Source: LMUY01 sp964244585 (GTDB lineage Bacteria; Pseudomonadota; Alphaproteobacteria; Acetobacterales; Acetobacteraceae). Taken from it: a stretch of DNA of 64,000 bases. Made by a program: the position numbers and the translations under genes. Location: the NCBI GenBank assembly GCA_964244585.1, contig CAXTJM010000001.1, positions 310,001 to 374,000 of the forward strand, in the 5' to 3' direction. The notes under the pieces are model-generated. The model was not told the DNA's origin and did no database searches. It worked only from the letters and a program-made list of their open reading frames with translations. Positions 18,090-26,888 of the stretch are shown here, piece after piece; the stretch's first letter is position 1, and every line of letters starts with the position of its first letter.

Positions 18090-19928
18090 CTAAGCCAGGC
18101 TATCGGCCAGGGCCGTCGCCATGTGCCGCGCGAACGCCGCCGGGTCACGGGGCGGCTCGCCGTCCTGGATGCGCGCCAGGTCCAGCAACGTGCTGGCCGC
18201 GTCTTCCAGGCTGGCCAGCTCGGCCATGCGGCGGATCAGCTTGTGGCGCGGGTTGATCTCCAGGATAGGCAGGGTCGTCGGCATGGCCCGGCCGGCCCGC
18301 TTCAACAGGCGCTGCATCTGCAGGTCGGGGCCGCCGGCGGAGGCCGCCAGCACGACCGGGCTGTCCACCAGCCGGTCGGTGGATCGCACGTCCGACACTT
18401 CCGTCTTCAACGCCTCCTTCAGCAGCTTGACCAATTCGGTCACGTCAGCCGCCTCCTCCGCCGCACCTTCCGCGGCCAGCTTCGACAAATCCGCCGCGCC
18501 TTGGGTGATGGAGCGGATCGGCTTCTCCTCGAAGGTCGACATCCGCTCCGGCCAGAACGCATCCACCTGGTCCGCTAGCAGCAGCACCTCGATCCCGCGC
18601 GAGCGGAACCCTTCCAATTGCGGCGACTTCGCCAGCGCGTCGGTATCGTCCCCGACCAGGATGTAGATGGCCTCCTGCTCCGGCTTCATGCGCGCGACAT
18701 AGGCCGGCAGGGAGGTCCAACCGTCCTGCGCCGAGCTTTTGAAGCGGAGCAGCAGCGCGAGGTCGGCCCGGTGCTCCGCATCTTCCCAAAGGCCTTCCTT
18801 CAGCACCGGGCCAAAATTCTGCCAGAACCCGGCATAGCCTTGCTTCGCCTCGTCGCTGTCGTCCCTGGCCCGGATCTTCAGCTCCGACAGCACGCGGTTG
18901 GTCACCGCCTTGCGGATACGGGCCAGGACAGGGGTCGCCTGCAACATCTCGCGCGACACGTTGAGCGGCAGATCCTCGGTATCCACCACGCCGGAGACGA
19001 AGCGCAGCCAGGATGGCAGCAGGCCGGCCTCGTCCGTGATGAACATGCGGCGGACATGCAGGCGGACCTTGCTGGCGCGGTCGCCCTCCACCGCCTCGAA
19101 CGGCTTGGAGCCCGGAACGTAGAGCAGCGCGGTGTATTCCATCGCACCCTCGGCCCGCCAATGCAGCGTCATCCAGGGCTGGTCGAAGATGTGGCCGAGG
19201 TGGCGGTAGAACTCGGTATAGGACTCCTCGGAGATGTCGGCCTTCGGCTTGCGCCACAGCGCCGTGCCCTCGTTGGCTGCCACGTCCTTGCCGTCGCGCG
19301 CCACGGTGATCGGCACGGTGATGTGGTCCGCCCATTTGCGGATGATGGTCTCCAGCCGATACGGCTCCAGAAACTCCTCCGCGTCGGACTTGATGTGCAG
19401 CGCGATGGTGGTGCCGGGCTGGTCCCGCTGCGCCGGCGCGAGCGTGTAGTCACCGCGCCCTTCGGACGCCCAAAGCCAGGCCTCCTCGGTGCCGGCCGCG
19501 CGGGAGGTGACCTCCACCCGGTCGGCCACCATGAACGCCGAGTAGAATCCCACGCCGAACTGGCCGATCAGGCTCGGCCGCTCCTCTGGCTTGGCCTCCG
19601 CCAGGGACTGGCCGAAGGCGCGCGTGCCCGAGCGTGCGATGGTGCCCAGGTTCTCCGCCAGCGAGGCCCGGTCCATGCCGATGCCGGGGTCCGACAGCGT
19701 CAGCGTCCGCGCGTCCTTGTCCGGCACGATGCGGACGGCAGCGTCGGGCGGCAAAGCCAACTCGGCCTGGGTGAGTGCGGCGAAGCGGCGGCGGTCGATG
19801 GCGTCGGCCGCGTTGGCCACCAGCTCGCGCAGGAAAATCTCCCGGTCGGAATACAGCGCATGGACCACGAGGTCGAGCAAGCGGCCCACTTCCGCGCCGA
19901 ATTCATGCCGTTCGATCGTTTCACTCAT
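18090..19928 (-). CDS. htpG: Hsp90-family chaperone HtpG
   Basis: This 612-residue protein starts at ATG 19928 (MSETIERHEFGAEVGRLLDL). The GHKL ATP site is intact: IFLRELVANAADAIDRRR, LSDPGIGMD and LIGQFGVGFYSAFMVAD. The middle domain (VRRMFITDEAGLLPSWLRFV, then VDTEDLPLNVSREMLQ) and dimerisation domain follow. It is an ATP-driven cytosolic chaperone for stress and client maturation. No heat-shock promoter could be identified in the 143 bp before the divergent CDF gene. Confidence 0.95.
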   Translation of the reverse strand: MSETIERHEFGAEVGRLLDLVVHALYSDREIFLRELVANAADAIDRRRFAALTQAELALPPDAAVRIVPDKDARTLTLSDPGIGMDRASLAENLGTIARSGTRAFGQSLAEAKPEERPSLIGQFGVGFYSAFMVADRVEVTSRAAGTEEAWLWASEGRGDYTLAPAQRDQPGTTIALHIKSDAEEFLEPYRLETIIRKWADHITVPITVARDGKDVAANEGTALWRKPKADISEESYTEFYRHLGHIFDQPWMTLHWRAEGAMEYTALLYVPGSKPFEAVEGDRASKVRLHVRRMFITDEAGLLPSWLRFVSGVVDTEDLPLNVSREMLQATPVLARIRKAVTNRVLSELKIRARDDSDEAKQGYAGFWQNFGPVLKEGLWEDAEHRADLALLLRFKSSAQDGWTSLPAYVARMKPEQEAIYILVGDDTDALAKSPQLEGFRSRGIEVLLLADQVDAFWPERMSTFEEKPIRSITQGAADLSKLAAEGAAEEAADVTELVKLLKEALKTEVSDVRSTDRLVDSPVVLAASAGGPDLQMQRLLKRAGRAMPTTLPILEINPRHKLIRRMAELASLEDAASTLLDLARIQDGEPPRDPAAFARHMATALADSLA

Positions 19929-20071
19929 CCACCCGTCTCCCAGTCCTTGGCATGGCGGCGATATGCCGGGGCTTGGCCGGGGTTTCAAGGCGGCGCAGCC
20001 CGGCGACAAGGTGGGATGACGCGGCTGGGGGTGTTTGCTACAGCCGCTCCATACGAAGGGAGTTCGCGCCG

Positions 20072-20959
20072 TTGCACCGGACGCAGCAGATCGCGAGCTT
20101 CAGCATCGTGCTGGGTGTCGGCGTCCTTGCGCTCAAGACGGGCGCCTGGTGGCTGACCAGCAGTGCCGCGCTGTTTTCGGACGCGCTGGAGAGCACGGTG
20201 AACGTGGCCGCCGCGCTGATCGCCCTGGTGGCGCTGCGGTTCGCCGAGCGTCCGGCGGATGCCAACCACCCCTACGGGCACCAGAAGGTGGAGTTCTTCG
20301 CCGCCGTCATCGAAGGCGCGCTGATCATCGTGGCCAGTGTCGCCATCCTGCAACACGCCTGGGACAGTTGGCGGGCTCCCGTCGCCTTGACCCTGCCGTG
20401 GCAGGGTCTGGCGCTGAATGCCCTGGCAACCGTGCTGAACGCGGCCTGGGGCACCGTGCTGCTGCGCACCGGACGGCGTGCCCGCTCCGCGACGCTGGAG
20501 GGGGACGGCCGGCACCTTTGGGCCGACGTCGTCACCTCGATCGCGATCCTGCTCGGGATCAGCCTGGCGCTGTGGACCGGGCTGCCGATCCTGGATTCCC
20601 TGCTGGCGGCAATCATTGCCGTCTACGTGCTATGGTCCGGGCTGCGGCTCATCAGCCAGTCCGTCGGCGGCCTGATGGACGCCGCGCCCGCGCCGGAGGT
20701 GGTGGAGCGGATCCGGCGCCTGGTCGCCGAGCACGCGGAGGGCGCGTTGGAGGTGCACGACCTGCGCACGCGCCATGCCGGTCGGCTGACCTACCTGGAA
20801 TTCCACCTCGTTGTGCCCGGCGACCTGAGCGTATCGAAAGCGCACGCCATCTGTGACCGCATCGAAGCGGCGTTGCGCGAGGAAATGGAGCACCTGATGA
20901 CAACCATCCACGTCGAGCCCGAGGGCAAGGCCAAGCATCACGGGGTTCTCGTGCTGTGA
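20072..20959 (+). CDS. Cation diffusion facilitator (CDF) metal exporter
   Basis: This 295-residue inner-membrane protein starts with TTG 20072, supported by GAAGGGAG about nine bases upstream. It has six membrane segments, the metal-site phrase ALFSDALEST, the HPYGHQK loop, a second site in GRHLWADVVTS, and a cytosolic C-terminal domain (VHDLRTRHAGRLTYLEFHLV) that dimerises on metal binding. CDF proteins export Zn, Fe, Mn or related divalent ions using the proton gradient; the Asp/His pair in helix 5 suggests zinc-type chemistry. Its stop overlaps the next gene. Confidence 0.85.
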   Translation: MHRTQQIASFSIVLGVGVLALKTGAWWLTSSAALFSDALESTVNVAAALIALVALRFAERPADANHPYGHQKVEFFAAVIEGALIIVASVAILQHAWDSWRAPVALTLPWQGLALNALATVLNAAWGTVLLRTGRRARSATLEGDGRHLWADVVTSIAILLGISLALWTGLPILDSLLAAIIAVYVLWSGLRLISQSVGGLMDAAPAPEVVERIRRLVAEHAEGALEVHDLRTRHAGRLTYLEFHLVVPGDLSVSKAHAICDRIEAALREEMEHLMTTIHVEPEGKAKHHGVLVL

Positions 20960-21513
20960 CGATCCGGATCGACCGCGTGGTCACCCGGGGCGGCGACAAG
21001 GGACAGACCTCCCTGGGCGACGGCACTCGGGTGGCGAAGGATGCCTTGCGGGTGGAGGCCTATGGCACCGTGGACGAGGCCAACGCCACGATCGGCCTGC
21101 TCCGCCTGCACACGCATGGCGACGCCGACGCCATGCTGGCGCAGGTGCAGAACGACCTGTTCGACGTCGGCTCCGACCTTTGCGTTCCCGGCGAGGCCGG
21201 CGACCGGCTGCGGTTGACGGACGCCCCCTCGGCCCGGCTGGAGGCGGAGGTCGCGGCCATGACGGCCGGGCTGACGCCGCTGGACAGCTTCATCCTTCCC
21301 GGCGGCACGCCAGCCGCGGCCCACGCCCATCTCGCCCGCACCGTGGTGCGCCGGGCGGAACGGCTGGTGGTGGCGCTCGGCCGGGACGAGGCGGTGAACC
21401 CGGCGGTGGTCCGCTTCCTCAACCGGTTGTCCGACCACCTTTTCGTGCTTGGCCGCGTGCTCAATGCCGGGGGCGCGGCGGACGTGAGGTGGGTGCCCGG
21501 GGCGAACCGCTGA
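20956..21513 (+). CDS. Cob(I)alamin adenosyltransferase, PduO type
   Basis: This 185-residue protein starts with GTG in an overlap with the CDF gene stop. The ATP-binding N-terminus TRGGDKGQTSLGDGTRV, then VEAYGTVDEANATIGLL and the C-terminal RFLNRLSDHLFVLGR are diagnostic of PduO/MMAB adenosyltransferases. The enzyme transfers adenosyl from ATP to cob(I)alamin, making adenosylcobalamin. A cofactor user, ethanolamine ammonia-lyase EutB, starts at the right edge of the window. Confidence 0.9.
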   Translation: MTIRIDRVVTRGGDKGQTSLGDGTRVAKDALRVEAYGTVDEANATIGLLRLHTHGDADAMLAQVQNDLFDVGSDLCVPGEAGDRLRLTDAPSARLEAEVAAMTAGLTPLDSFILPGGTPAAAHAHLARTVVRRAERLVVALGRDEAVNPAVVRFLNRLSDHLFVLGRVLNAGGAADVRWVPGANR

Positions 21514-21554
21514 AGCATCGGGCGCCTGTCACGTCGCCAGGGGGGACCAGGCTG

Positions 21555-22358
21555 TCAACAGGGCACGATGCGCCACGCATGGGTGAAGACCTCGAACCCG
21601 TCGGCACGGGCCACCGCGGCCAGGGTGATGCCCGCCGCGTCGGCCACCCGGATGGCCAATGCCGTCGGCACGGAGATCGCCGCCAGGACGCCGATCCCGG
21701 CAGCGGCGGCCTTCTGCACCAGTTCAACCGACACGCGGCTGGTCAGCAGCAGGATGCCGTCGGCCAGGTCTTCCCCGGCGCGCAGCAGCGCCCCGGTCAG
21801 CTTGTCCAGGCCGTTATGGCGGCCGACATCCTCCCGCACCGCGACCAGGCCATCCCGCCAGAACCCGGCGCCATGGACGGCGCGGGTCTCCCGGTTCAGC
21901 GGCTGCGCGGTATCCAGGCCGGCGACGGCGGCTGACACCTGCTTCGCCGTCCATCGCGCGGCGCTGGCCACGACCGGCGGCGGACGCATCGCATCCGCCA
22001 AACTGTCCATGCCGCACAGCCCGCAGCCGGTCGGGCCGGCGAACTGCCGGCGCCGGCGCTCCAGCCTCGCCATGCGGTCGGCCGCGATCCACATCCGCAG
22101 CTCGACGCCAAGCGGCGCGGCGACGATGTCGAACTCCTCGATGTCACCGGGGCTTTCGATGATCCCTTCCGCCCGGCTGAATCCGACGGCGAAATCTTCC
22201 AGGTCCAGCGGTGTCGCCATCATCACCGCATGCGTAGTCCGATTGTAGGTCAATGCCACCGCCACCTCCTCCGGCACGCATCGCCGGGCAGGCTCCATGC
22301 CATTGCGGTGGCACGCGACGATCAAGGCTGGCGACGCGATGCCGCCGGCCAGGTCCAT
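21555..22358 (-). CDS. fdhD: Formate dehydrogenase accessory sulfurtransferase
   Basis: This 267-residue protein carries the FdhD signature: the sulfur-relay motif GCGLCG (Cys112 and Cys115), then TRAVHGAGFW and REDVGRHNGLDKL, followed by LLTSRVSVELVQKAA and ATALAIR-type ending. FdhD passes sulfur from IscS to the bis-MGD cofactor of formate dehydrogenase. No formate dehydrogenase lies within the window. It is convergent with the adenosyltransferase gene. Confidence 0.92.
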   Translation of the reverse strand: MDLAGGIASPALIVACHRNGMEPARRCVPEEVAVALTYNRTTHAVMMATPLDLEDFAVGFSRAEGIIESPGDIEEFDIVAAPLGVELRMWIAADRMARLERRRRQFAGPTGCGLCGMDSLADAMRPPPVVASAARWTAKQVSAAVAGLDTAQPLNRETRAVHGAGFWRDGLVAVREDVGRHNGLDKLTGALLRAGEDLADGILLLTSRVSVELVQKAAAAGIGVLAAISVPTALAIRVADAAGITLAAVARADGFEVFTHAWRIVPC

Positions 22359-22582
22359 GGAGCCGGCCAGCGTCAGATCGCCGCCTGGCCGGGCTGGATG
22401 CTCATGAAGACTCCTCCTCGCCCGACCGACCAGGCACTCGCCTGGACCAGATCACGCCGGCCGCGCGCCCGTCAACAAAGTCGCCGGCCCTGTTGGCCGA
22501 TCCTTGGGGGCCGTGATAGTGGTCCAGCCATGCCTCCCGGATCCGGATCGCACCGACCCATCTGCCTGGAGCCGGCTCCGCG

Positions 22583-23299
22583 GTGAGCTGCGCCATCGCC
22601 GTCATAGCCAAGGCGCCGCGCGCCGGGCATTCCAAGACCCGGCTGTCGCCACCATTGCTGCCGGACGAGGCGCGGCAGATGAGCGCCGCCTTCCTGCGCG
22701 ACGTCACCGAGAACATCCGGCTGGCCGCGCAGCATGCCGACATCGCCGGCTATGTCGCCTATGCCCCTGCCGGTATGGCCGGGCTGTTCGACGGCATGCT
22801 GGCGCCAGGCACCCGGCTGATCCTGGCCGACGGCAGCGGCGACATGCCGGAGGGCGTCGCCGGCTTCGGCCGCTCCCTCCTGCAAGCCACCCGCGCATTG
22901 TTCGACCTGGGGCACAGCGCGGTCTGCGTGCTGAACTCCGACTCGCCCACCCTGCCGACGATGTGCCTGGTGCAGGCAGCCCGGATCCTGGCCGCCGCCC
23001 CCGGCGTGGTCCTGGGCGCGGCCGACGATGGGGGCTACTACCTTCTGGGCATGAACGCGGCCCGCCACGAGCTGTATGGCGGCATCACGTGGAGCACCGA
23101 GCACGTGGCGGCGCAGACCCGCGAGGCGGCGCGCGCCATCGGGCTTCCCGTCCACGACCTTCCGACCTGGTACGACGTGGACGACCGCGCGGCGCTTGAC
23201 CGGCTGATCGGCGACCTGGATGCGGGCGTCGGCTACCAGGCGCCTGCGACGGCCCACCAAGTCGCGGCGCTCGACCTGCGGACCCGCCTGGCGGCGTGA
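22583..23299 (+). CDS. DUF2064/TIGR04282-type nucleotide-diphosphosugar transferase-like protein
   Basis: This 238-residue protein starts with GTG 22583. The GT-A/nucleotidyltransferase-like fold shows in CAIAVIAKAPRAGHSKTRL (sugar-nucleotide loop), VLNSDSPTLP and GAADDGGYYLLGM, exactly the spacing of DUF2064 proteins. Some members are annotated in arsenosugar biosynthesis, but no arsM or arsS is present here. It heads a run of five overlapping or closely spaced genes, and its stop overlaps the next start (GTGA). A role in building a sugar-containing product is inferred. Confidence 0.75.
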   Translation: MSCAIAVIAKAPRAGHSKTRLSPPLLPDEARQMSAAFLRDVTENIRLAAQHADIAGYVAYAPAGMAGLFDGMLAPGTRLILADGSGDMPEGVAGFGRSLLQATRALFDLGHSAVCVLNSDSPTLPTMCLVQAARILAAAPGVVLGAADDGGYYLLGMNAARHELYGGITWSTEHVAAQTREAARAIGLPVHDLPTWYDVDDRAALDRLIGDLDAGVGYQAPATAHQVAALDLRTRLAA

Positions 23300-24642
23300 C
23301 CGAGCAGCGCCGCTTCCTGGCGCTGGCAGGCGTCGGCTTGACCCTGCTGCTGCTGGTGCTCGCCGAAGCGGCGTGCCACCTGCCGGGTTCGGTCTCGACG
23401 ATCGGCTCGGATGACCGGCTGAAGGTGTTCATCGCCCTCGAATGCGCCGCCGGCCTGGTATATTTCGGCGCCGTCTGGCTGGTCCGGTCCGGATCGGTGC
23501 CGCGCCGGGCGCTGCCGGTCGTGTTGCTGCTGGCAGCGGCCATGCGTCTGATACCGTTGGCCTGGCCGCCATTCCTCTCCTCCGACCTCTTCCGCTACGT
23601 GTGGGACGGGCGGGTCCAGGCACAGGGCATCAACCCCTACCTCTATCTGCCGGCCGCACCGCAGTTGGAGTTCCTGCGCGACGAGGAGATCTACGGCAGC
23701 ACCAACCGGTCCGAAGAAGCCCCCACGATCTATCCGCCGATGGCCCAGGTCATCTTCGCCGCGATCGGCCAGACCTGGTCGTCGATCACGATGGTCAAGA
23801 TCGTCATGGCCGGGTTCGAGGCGCTGACCATCGGCTGCGTGGTCGTGCTGCTGTGCCGCGCAGGGCTGCCGCCGGCGGGCGTGTTGGTCTACGCGTGGAA
23901 TCCGCTGCCTTTGTGGGAATACGCCGGCAACGGGCATATCGACGCCGCCAGCATCGGCTTCATGGCGCTGGCGATGGTCGTGGCAAGCTCGCGCCGCCGC
24001 GGCTGGGCCGGCGTGGTGCTCGGCCTCGCCGTCCTGTGCAAATTGCTGCCGGCCGCGGTGTTTCCCGCCTTCTGGCGCCGATGGGACTGGACGACCCTGA
24101 TGGGCACGGTCGGCATCATCGTCGCGCTCTACGCCGTCTATACGGTGGGCGCCGGGTGGCACGTGCTGGGCTACCTTCCCGGCTACGCGTCCGAGGAAGG
24201 GTTGGAGACGGGCAGCGGCTTCTTCTTCCTGCGCGCGCTCTCGATCATCGGCCCGGTTCCGGCCTGGGGGACCAAGCTGTATCTGGCCGCTGCCGCATTG
24301 GCTCTGTTCGGCCTGGCGGCCTATTACATGGTGGGCCGCCCTCTGCCCGACGCGCCGAGGGAGCGCATTGTTGTGATCGGTCGGGCGGGCGCCGTTCTGG
24401 CGACCGCGACCACGATCGCATTGTCGCCACATTACCCGTGGTATTTGGGCTGGCTCGCCCTGTTTGCCTGCTTCACGCCGTATCGCGCCGTGATCTATCT
24501 GTCAGCGAGCGGCGTATTACTGTATCTGGATCCGTATCACCAGGAAAGCGTTACCCCCTGGGTGATCTATGCGCCGTGCCTGGTGCTCGCCGTGTGGGAC
24601 GTGACCAAACGCAATAGGGCGCGACCCGCCCCCGCCCGTTGA
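23296..24642 (+). CDS. Polytopic membrane glycosyltransferase-like protein (GT-C/DUF2029 type)
   Basis: This 448-residue protein has about ten membrane segments. The first periplasmic loop contains SSDLFRYVWDGRVQAQGINPY, whose acidic residues and D-x-x-R-Y-x-W-D-G phrase recall GT-C mannosyltransferases using polyprenyl-phosphate sugars. A second loop reads PTIYPPMAQVIFA. The GTG start overlaps the previous stop. It probably transfers a sugar on the periplasmic side from a lipid carrier, which the GT2 enzyme at 25707 could charge. Confidence 0.7.
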   Translation: MTEQRRFLALAGVGLTLLLLVLAEAACHLPGSVSTIGSDDRLKVFIALECAAGLVYFGAVWLVRSGSVPRRALPVVLLLAAAMRLIPLAWPPFLSSDLFRYVWDGRVQAQGINPYLYLPAAPQLEFLRDEEIYGSTNRSEEAPTIYPPMAQVIFAAIGQTWSSITMVKIVMAGFEALTIGCVVVLLCRAGLPPAGVLVYAWNPLPLWEYAGNGHIDAASIGFMALAMVVASSRRRGWAGVVLGLAVLCKLLPAAVFPAFWRRWDWTTLMGTVGIIVALYAVYTVGAGWHVLGYLPGYASEEGLETGSGFFFLRALSIIGPVPAWGTKLYLAAAALALFGLAAYYMVGRPLPDAPRERIVVIGRAGAVLATATTIALSPHYPWYLGWLALFACFTPYRAVIYLSASGVLLYLDPYHQESVTPWVIYAPCLVLAVWDVTKRNRARPAPAR

Positions 24643-24656
24643 AGGAGAGTCGTTGG

Positions 24657-25703
24657 ATGTCGGCCACGCTGCTGAAAGACCCGCGCCGCTATTTCGAGGC
24701 CATCGAGGCGCGGGACATCACCGCCGCGCCGCCCGTCTGCCTATACCTGGAAACGACCAACCGCTGTAACCTCCTGTGCGAGACCTGTCCGCGGACCTTC
24801 GAGACGCTCGAGCCGCCGCAAGACATGACCTGGGAGATGTTCACCCGGATCGTCGACCAGTTCGACAGCATCGCCCGCGTCGTGCTGCACGGCGTGGGGG
24901 AGCCGATGCTGGTCAAGGACCTGCCGCGGATGATCCGCTACCTCAAGGACCGCGGCATCTACGTGCTGTTCAACACCAACGGCACGCTGCTGAACCCGAA
25001 GAAGTTCCAGGAGCTGATCGACACCGGGCTGGACGAGCTTCGCGTGTCGGTGGATGCGGCCGATCGGAAGACCTACCTGGCGGTGCGCGGCAAGGATTTC
25101 TTCGACCGCATCGTGCGCGATGTCGGCAAGTTCACCGCCTACCAGGCGCAAGTCGGTAGCGCCACGCCGAAGGTGTCGATCTGGCTGACCGGCTTGAAGG
25201 AGACGGTGCAGCAGCTTCCGGAGTTCGTCCGCATGGCGGCGAACATGGGGGTCAAGGAGGTGCATCTCCAGCGCCTGGTGTTCGACGACGCCGGCTTCGG
25301 CATGGCGCGGCAGGAAAACAGCCTGTTCGAGCAGACCCAGGCGGAGGAGGAACAGATCATCACCGCCGCCCAGGCGATCGGCGCCCAACTGGGCGTCATG
25401 CTGGATGCGTCCGGCGCGACCGAACCCGGCGTCAGCCTGAAGAAAACGGATGGCGACACGCCCTGGGCCACTTGCCGGCGTCCCTGGTCGCTGATGTACT
25501 TTACCGCCCATGGCCGGGCACTGCCCTGCTGCATCGCGCCATTCTCCGCCCGCGGCTACAGCAACTACACGCTGGGCGACGCAACGCAGCAAAGCTTGCG
25601 GGAGATTTGGAACGGTCCGCTGTACCAGGATTTCCGCCGTTCCCTGCTGGGCGACGCGCCGCCGAAGCCGTGCGAGAATTGTGGGCTGCGCTGGTCGCTC
25701 TAG
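24657..25703 (+). CDS. Radical SAM/SPASM-domain enzyme
   Basis: This 348-residue protein starts at ATG 24657 behind a strong AAGGAGAG site. The 4Fe-4S/SAM motif is TTNRCNLLCETCPR (Cys37, Cys41, Cys44), then GVGEPMLVKDLPRMI and FNTNGTLLN. A C-terminal SPASM-like cluster region has Cys in TCRRPWSLMYF, ALPCCIAPF and PCENCGL. Such enzymes perform radical chemistry on peptides, sugars or lipids. Set between glycosyltransferases, it may modify the carbohydrate or its lipid anchor. The substrate is not deducible. Confidence 0.85.
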   Translation: MSATLLKDPRRYFEAIEARDITAAPPVCLYLETTNRCNLLCETCPRTFETLEPPQDMTWEMFTRIVDQFDSIARVVLHGVGEPMLVKDLPRMIRYLKDRGIYVLFNTNGTLLNPKKFQELIDTGLDELRVSVDAADRKTYLAVRGKDFFDRIVRDVGKFTAYQAQVGSATPKVSIWLTGLKETVQQLPEFVRMAANMGVKEVHLQRLVFDDAGFGMARQENSLFEQTQAEEEQIITAAQAIGAQLGVMLDASGATEPGVSLKKTDGDTPWATCRRPWSLMYFTAHGRALPCCIAPFSARGYSNYTLGDATQQSLREIWNGPLYQDFRRSLLGDAPPKPCENCGLRWSL

Positions 25704-25706
25704 GCC

Positions 25707-26423
25707 ATGACGTCGTCGCCGCGCGCCACGGTCGTCATCCCGACGCTGAACGAGCGGGATGCGATCGCAGCGGTCGTGCGGGAAATCCCGCGCGACATCG
25801 CGGCCGAGATCATCGTCGCCGATAGCGGCAGCAAGGACGGCACGCAGCGGGTAGCCCGGGATGCGGGTGCCACGGTGCTGGACCTGAACCAGCGCGGCTA
25901 CGGACTCGCTTGCGCCCGGGCGGCCGAGGCTGCCGGCCCGGATAGCGACGTGATCGTGTTCATGGACGGGGACGGCGCGGATCGGGCCGACCTCATGCAC
26001 CGGCTGGTCGGCCCGATCCATGCTGGCACCCACGACTTCGTGATCGCATCGCGCACCCGCGGCTTGCGCGATCCGGGCGCCATGAGCTGGCACCAGGTGC
26101 TGGCGGGGCAGCTTGCCGGCCTGGGCATGCGCGCCCTGTATGGCGTGCGCTACACCGACATGTGTGCGTTCCGGGCGATCCGCCGCTCCAGCCTGGCTGC
26201 GCTGAACTTGCGTGAGATGACCTATGGCTGGAACATCGAAATGCAGATGCAGGCGGCTCGTGCCGGCCTGCGCATCCTGGAGGTGCCGCTGCCCTATCGC
26301 TGTCGCGCCGGCGGGGAGAGCAAGGTCGCCGGATCGTTGCGCGGGTCCATGCGGGCGGGCTGGCGCATCATGACGACGTTTGCCCGGGTGGCCGCGTCGC
26401 CGAAGCCCGCGCCGCTGCGGTGA
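25707..26423 (+). CDS. GT2 glycosyltransferase, dolichol-phosphate-mannose-synthase-like
   Basis: This 238-residue protein has the GT2 fold: ATVVIPTLNERDAIAAVVRE, EIIVADSGSKDGT, the DxD region VIVFMDGDGADRADLM, and a C-terminal region with YTDMCAFRAIRRSSL and YGWNIEMQMQAARAG. No membrane anchor is present. DPM-like enzymes make polyprenyl-phosphate sugars that serve GT-C transferases such as the gene at 23296. Only 3 bp separate it from the radical SAM stop. Confidence 0.85.
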   Translation: MTSSPRATVVIPTLNERDAIAAVVREIPRDIAAEIIVADSGSKDGTQRVARDAGATVLDLNQRGYGLACARAAEAAGPDSDVIVFMDGDGADRADLMHRLVGPIHAGTHDFVIASRTRGLRDPGAMSWHQVLAGQLAGLGMRALYGVRYTDMCAFRAIRRSSLAALNLREMTYGWNIEMQMQAARAGLRILEVPLPYRCRAGGESKVAGSLRGSMRAGWRIMTTFARVAASPKPAPLR

Positions 26424-26866
26424 GCCGACTTTTCCAGGCAGCGACGCTGCTGGTTCTGCTTCATGCCGGTGCGGCGCAGGCGGCCGATCCAAATGCCGTG
26501 ATGGGTCTCTGGTGGACGCAGGACAAGGACGGCGTGGTGCGGATCGAATCCTGCGGCAGCGGGCTTTGCGGCGACGTGGCCGGGATAACGAATTTCGAGC
26601 CTGACGGGTCCGCGCCGAAAGACCTGCACGGGCGGTCACGCTGCCGCCTGCAGATCATTCCAGACGGCAAGGTCGAAGCCGACGGGAGTTGGGACGGCCA
26701 CATCACCAACCCGGATGACGGCAAGACCTACACGATCACCATTCGGGTGGATGCCGACGGCCGCTTGCGGATGCGCGGCTATATCGGCATCCCGCTCTTC
26801 GGCAAGACGGTGTTCTGGACCCGGTTCAAAGGCCATTTGGCCTCGGACTGCCATTTGCGGGATTGA
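26420..26866 (+). CDS. Secreted DUF2147 protein
   Basis: This 148-residue protein overlaps the GT2 stop with a GTGA start. A signal peptide (LFQAATLLVLLHAGAAQA) precedes a lipocalin-like beta-barrel domain: MGLWWTQDKDGVVRIESCGSG, CGDVAG, then DPDDGKTY-like NPDDGKTYTI and RGYIGIPLFGKTVFWTRF. This is the DUF2147 pattern. Function is unknown; two conserved Cys pairs suggest a periplasmic fold with disulfides. Coupling to the sugar cluster hints at a shared role. Confidence 0.8.
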   Translation: MSRLFQAATLLVLLHAGAAQAADPNAVMGLWWTQDKDGVVRIESCGSGLCGDVAGITNFEPDGSAPKDLHGRSRCRLQIIPDGKVEADGSWDGHITNPDDGKTYTITIRVDADGRLRMRGYIGIPLFGKTVFWTRFKGHLASDCHLRD

Positions 26867-26888
26867 CCTGCCGCCGACGTAAGCCGCC

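Noticed and set aside
22583..25703. Arsenosugar biosynthesis cluster
   Set aside because: DUF2064 proteins often carry that label, but there is no arsM, no ArsS-type radical SAM and no arsenic transporter nearby.
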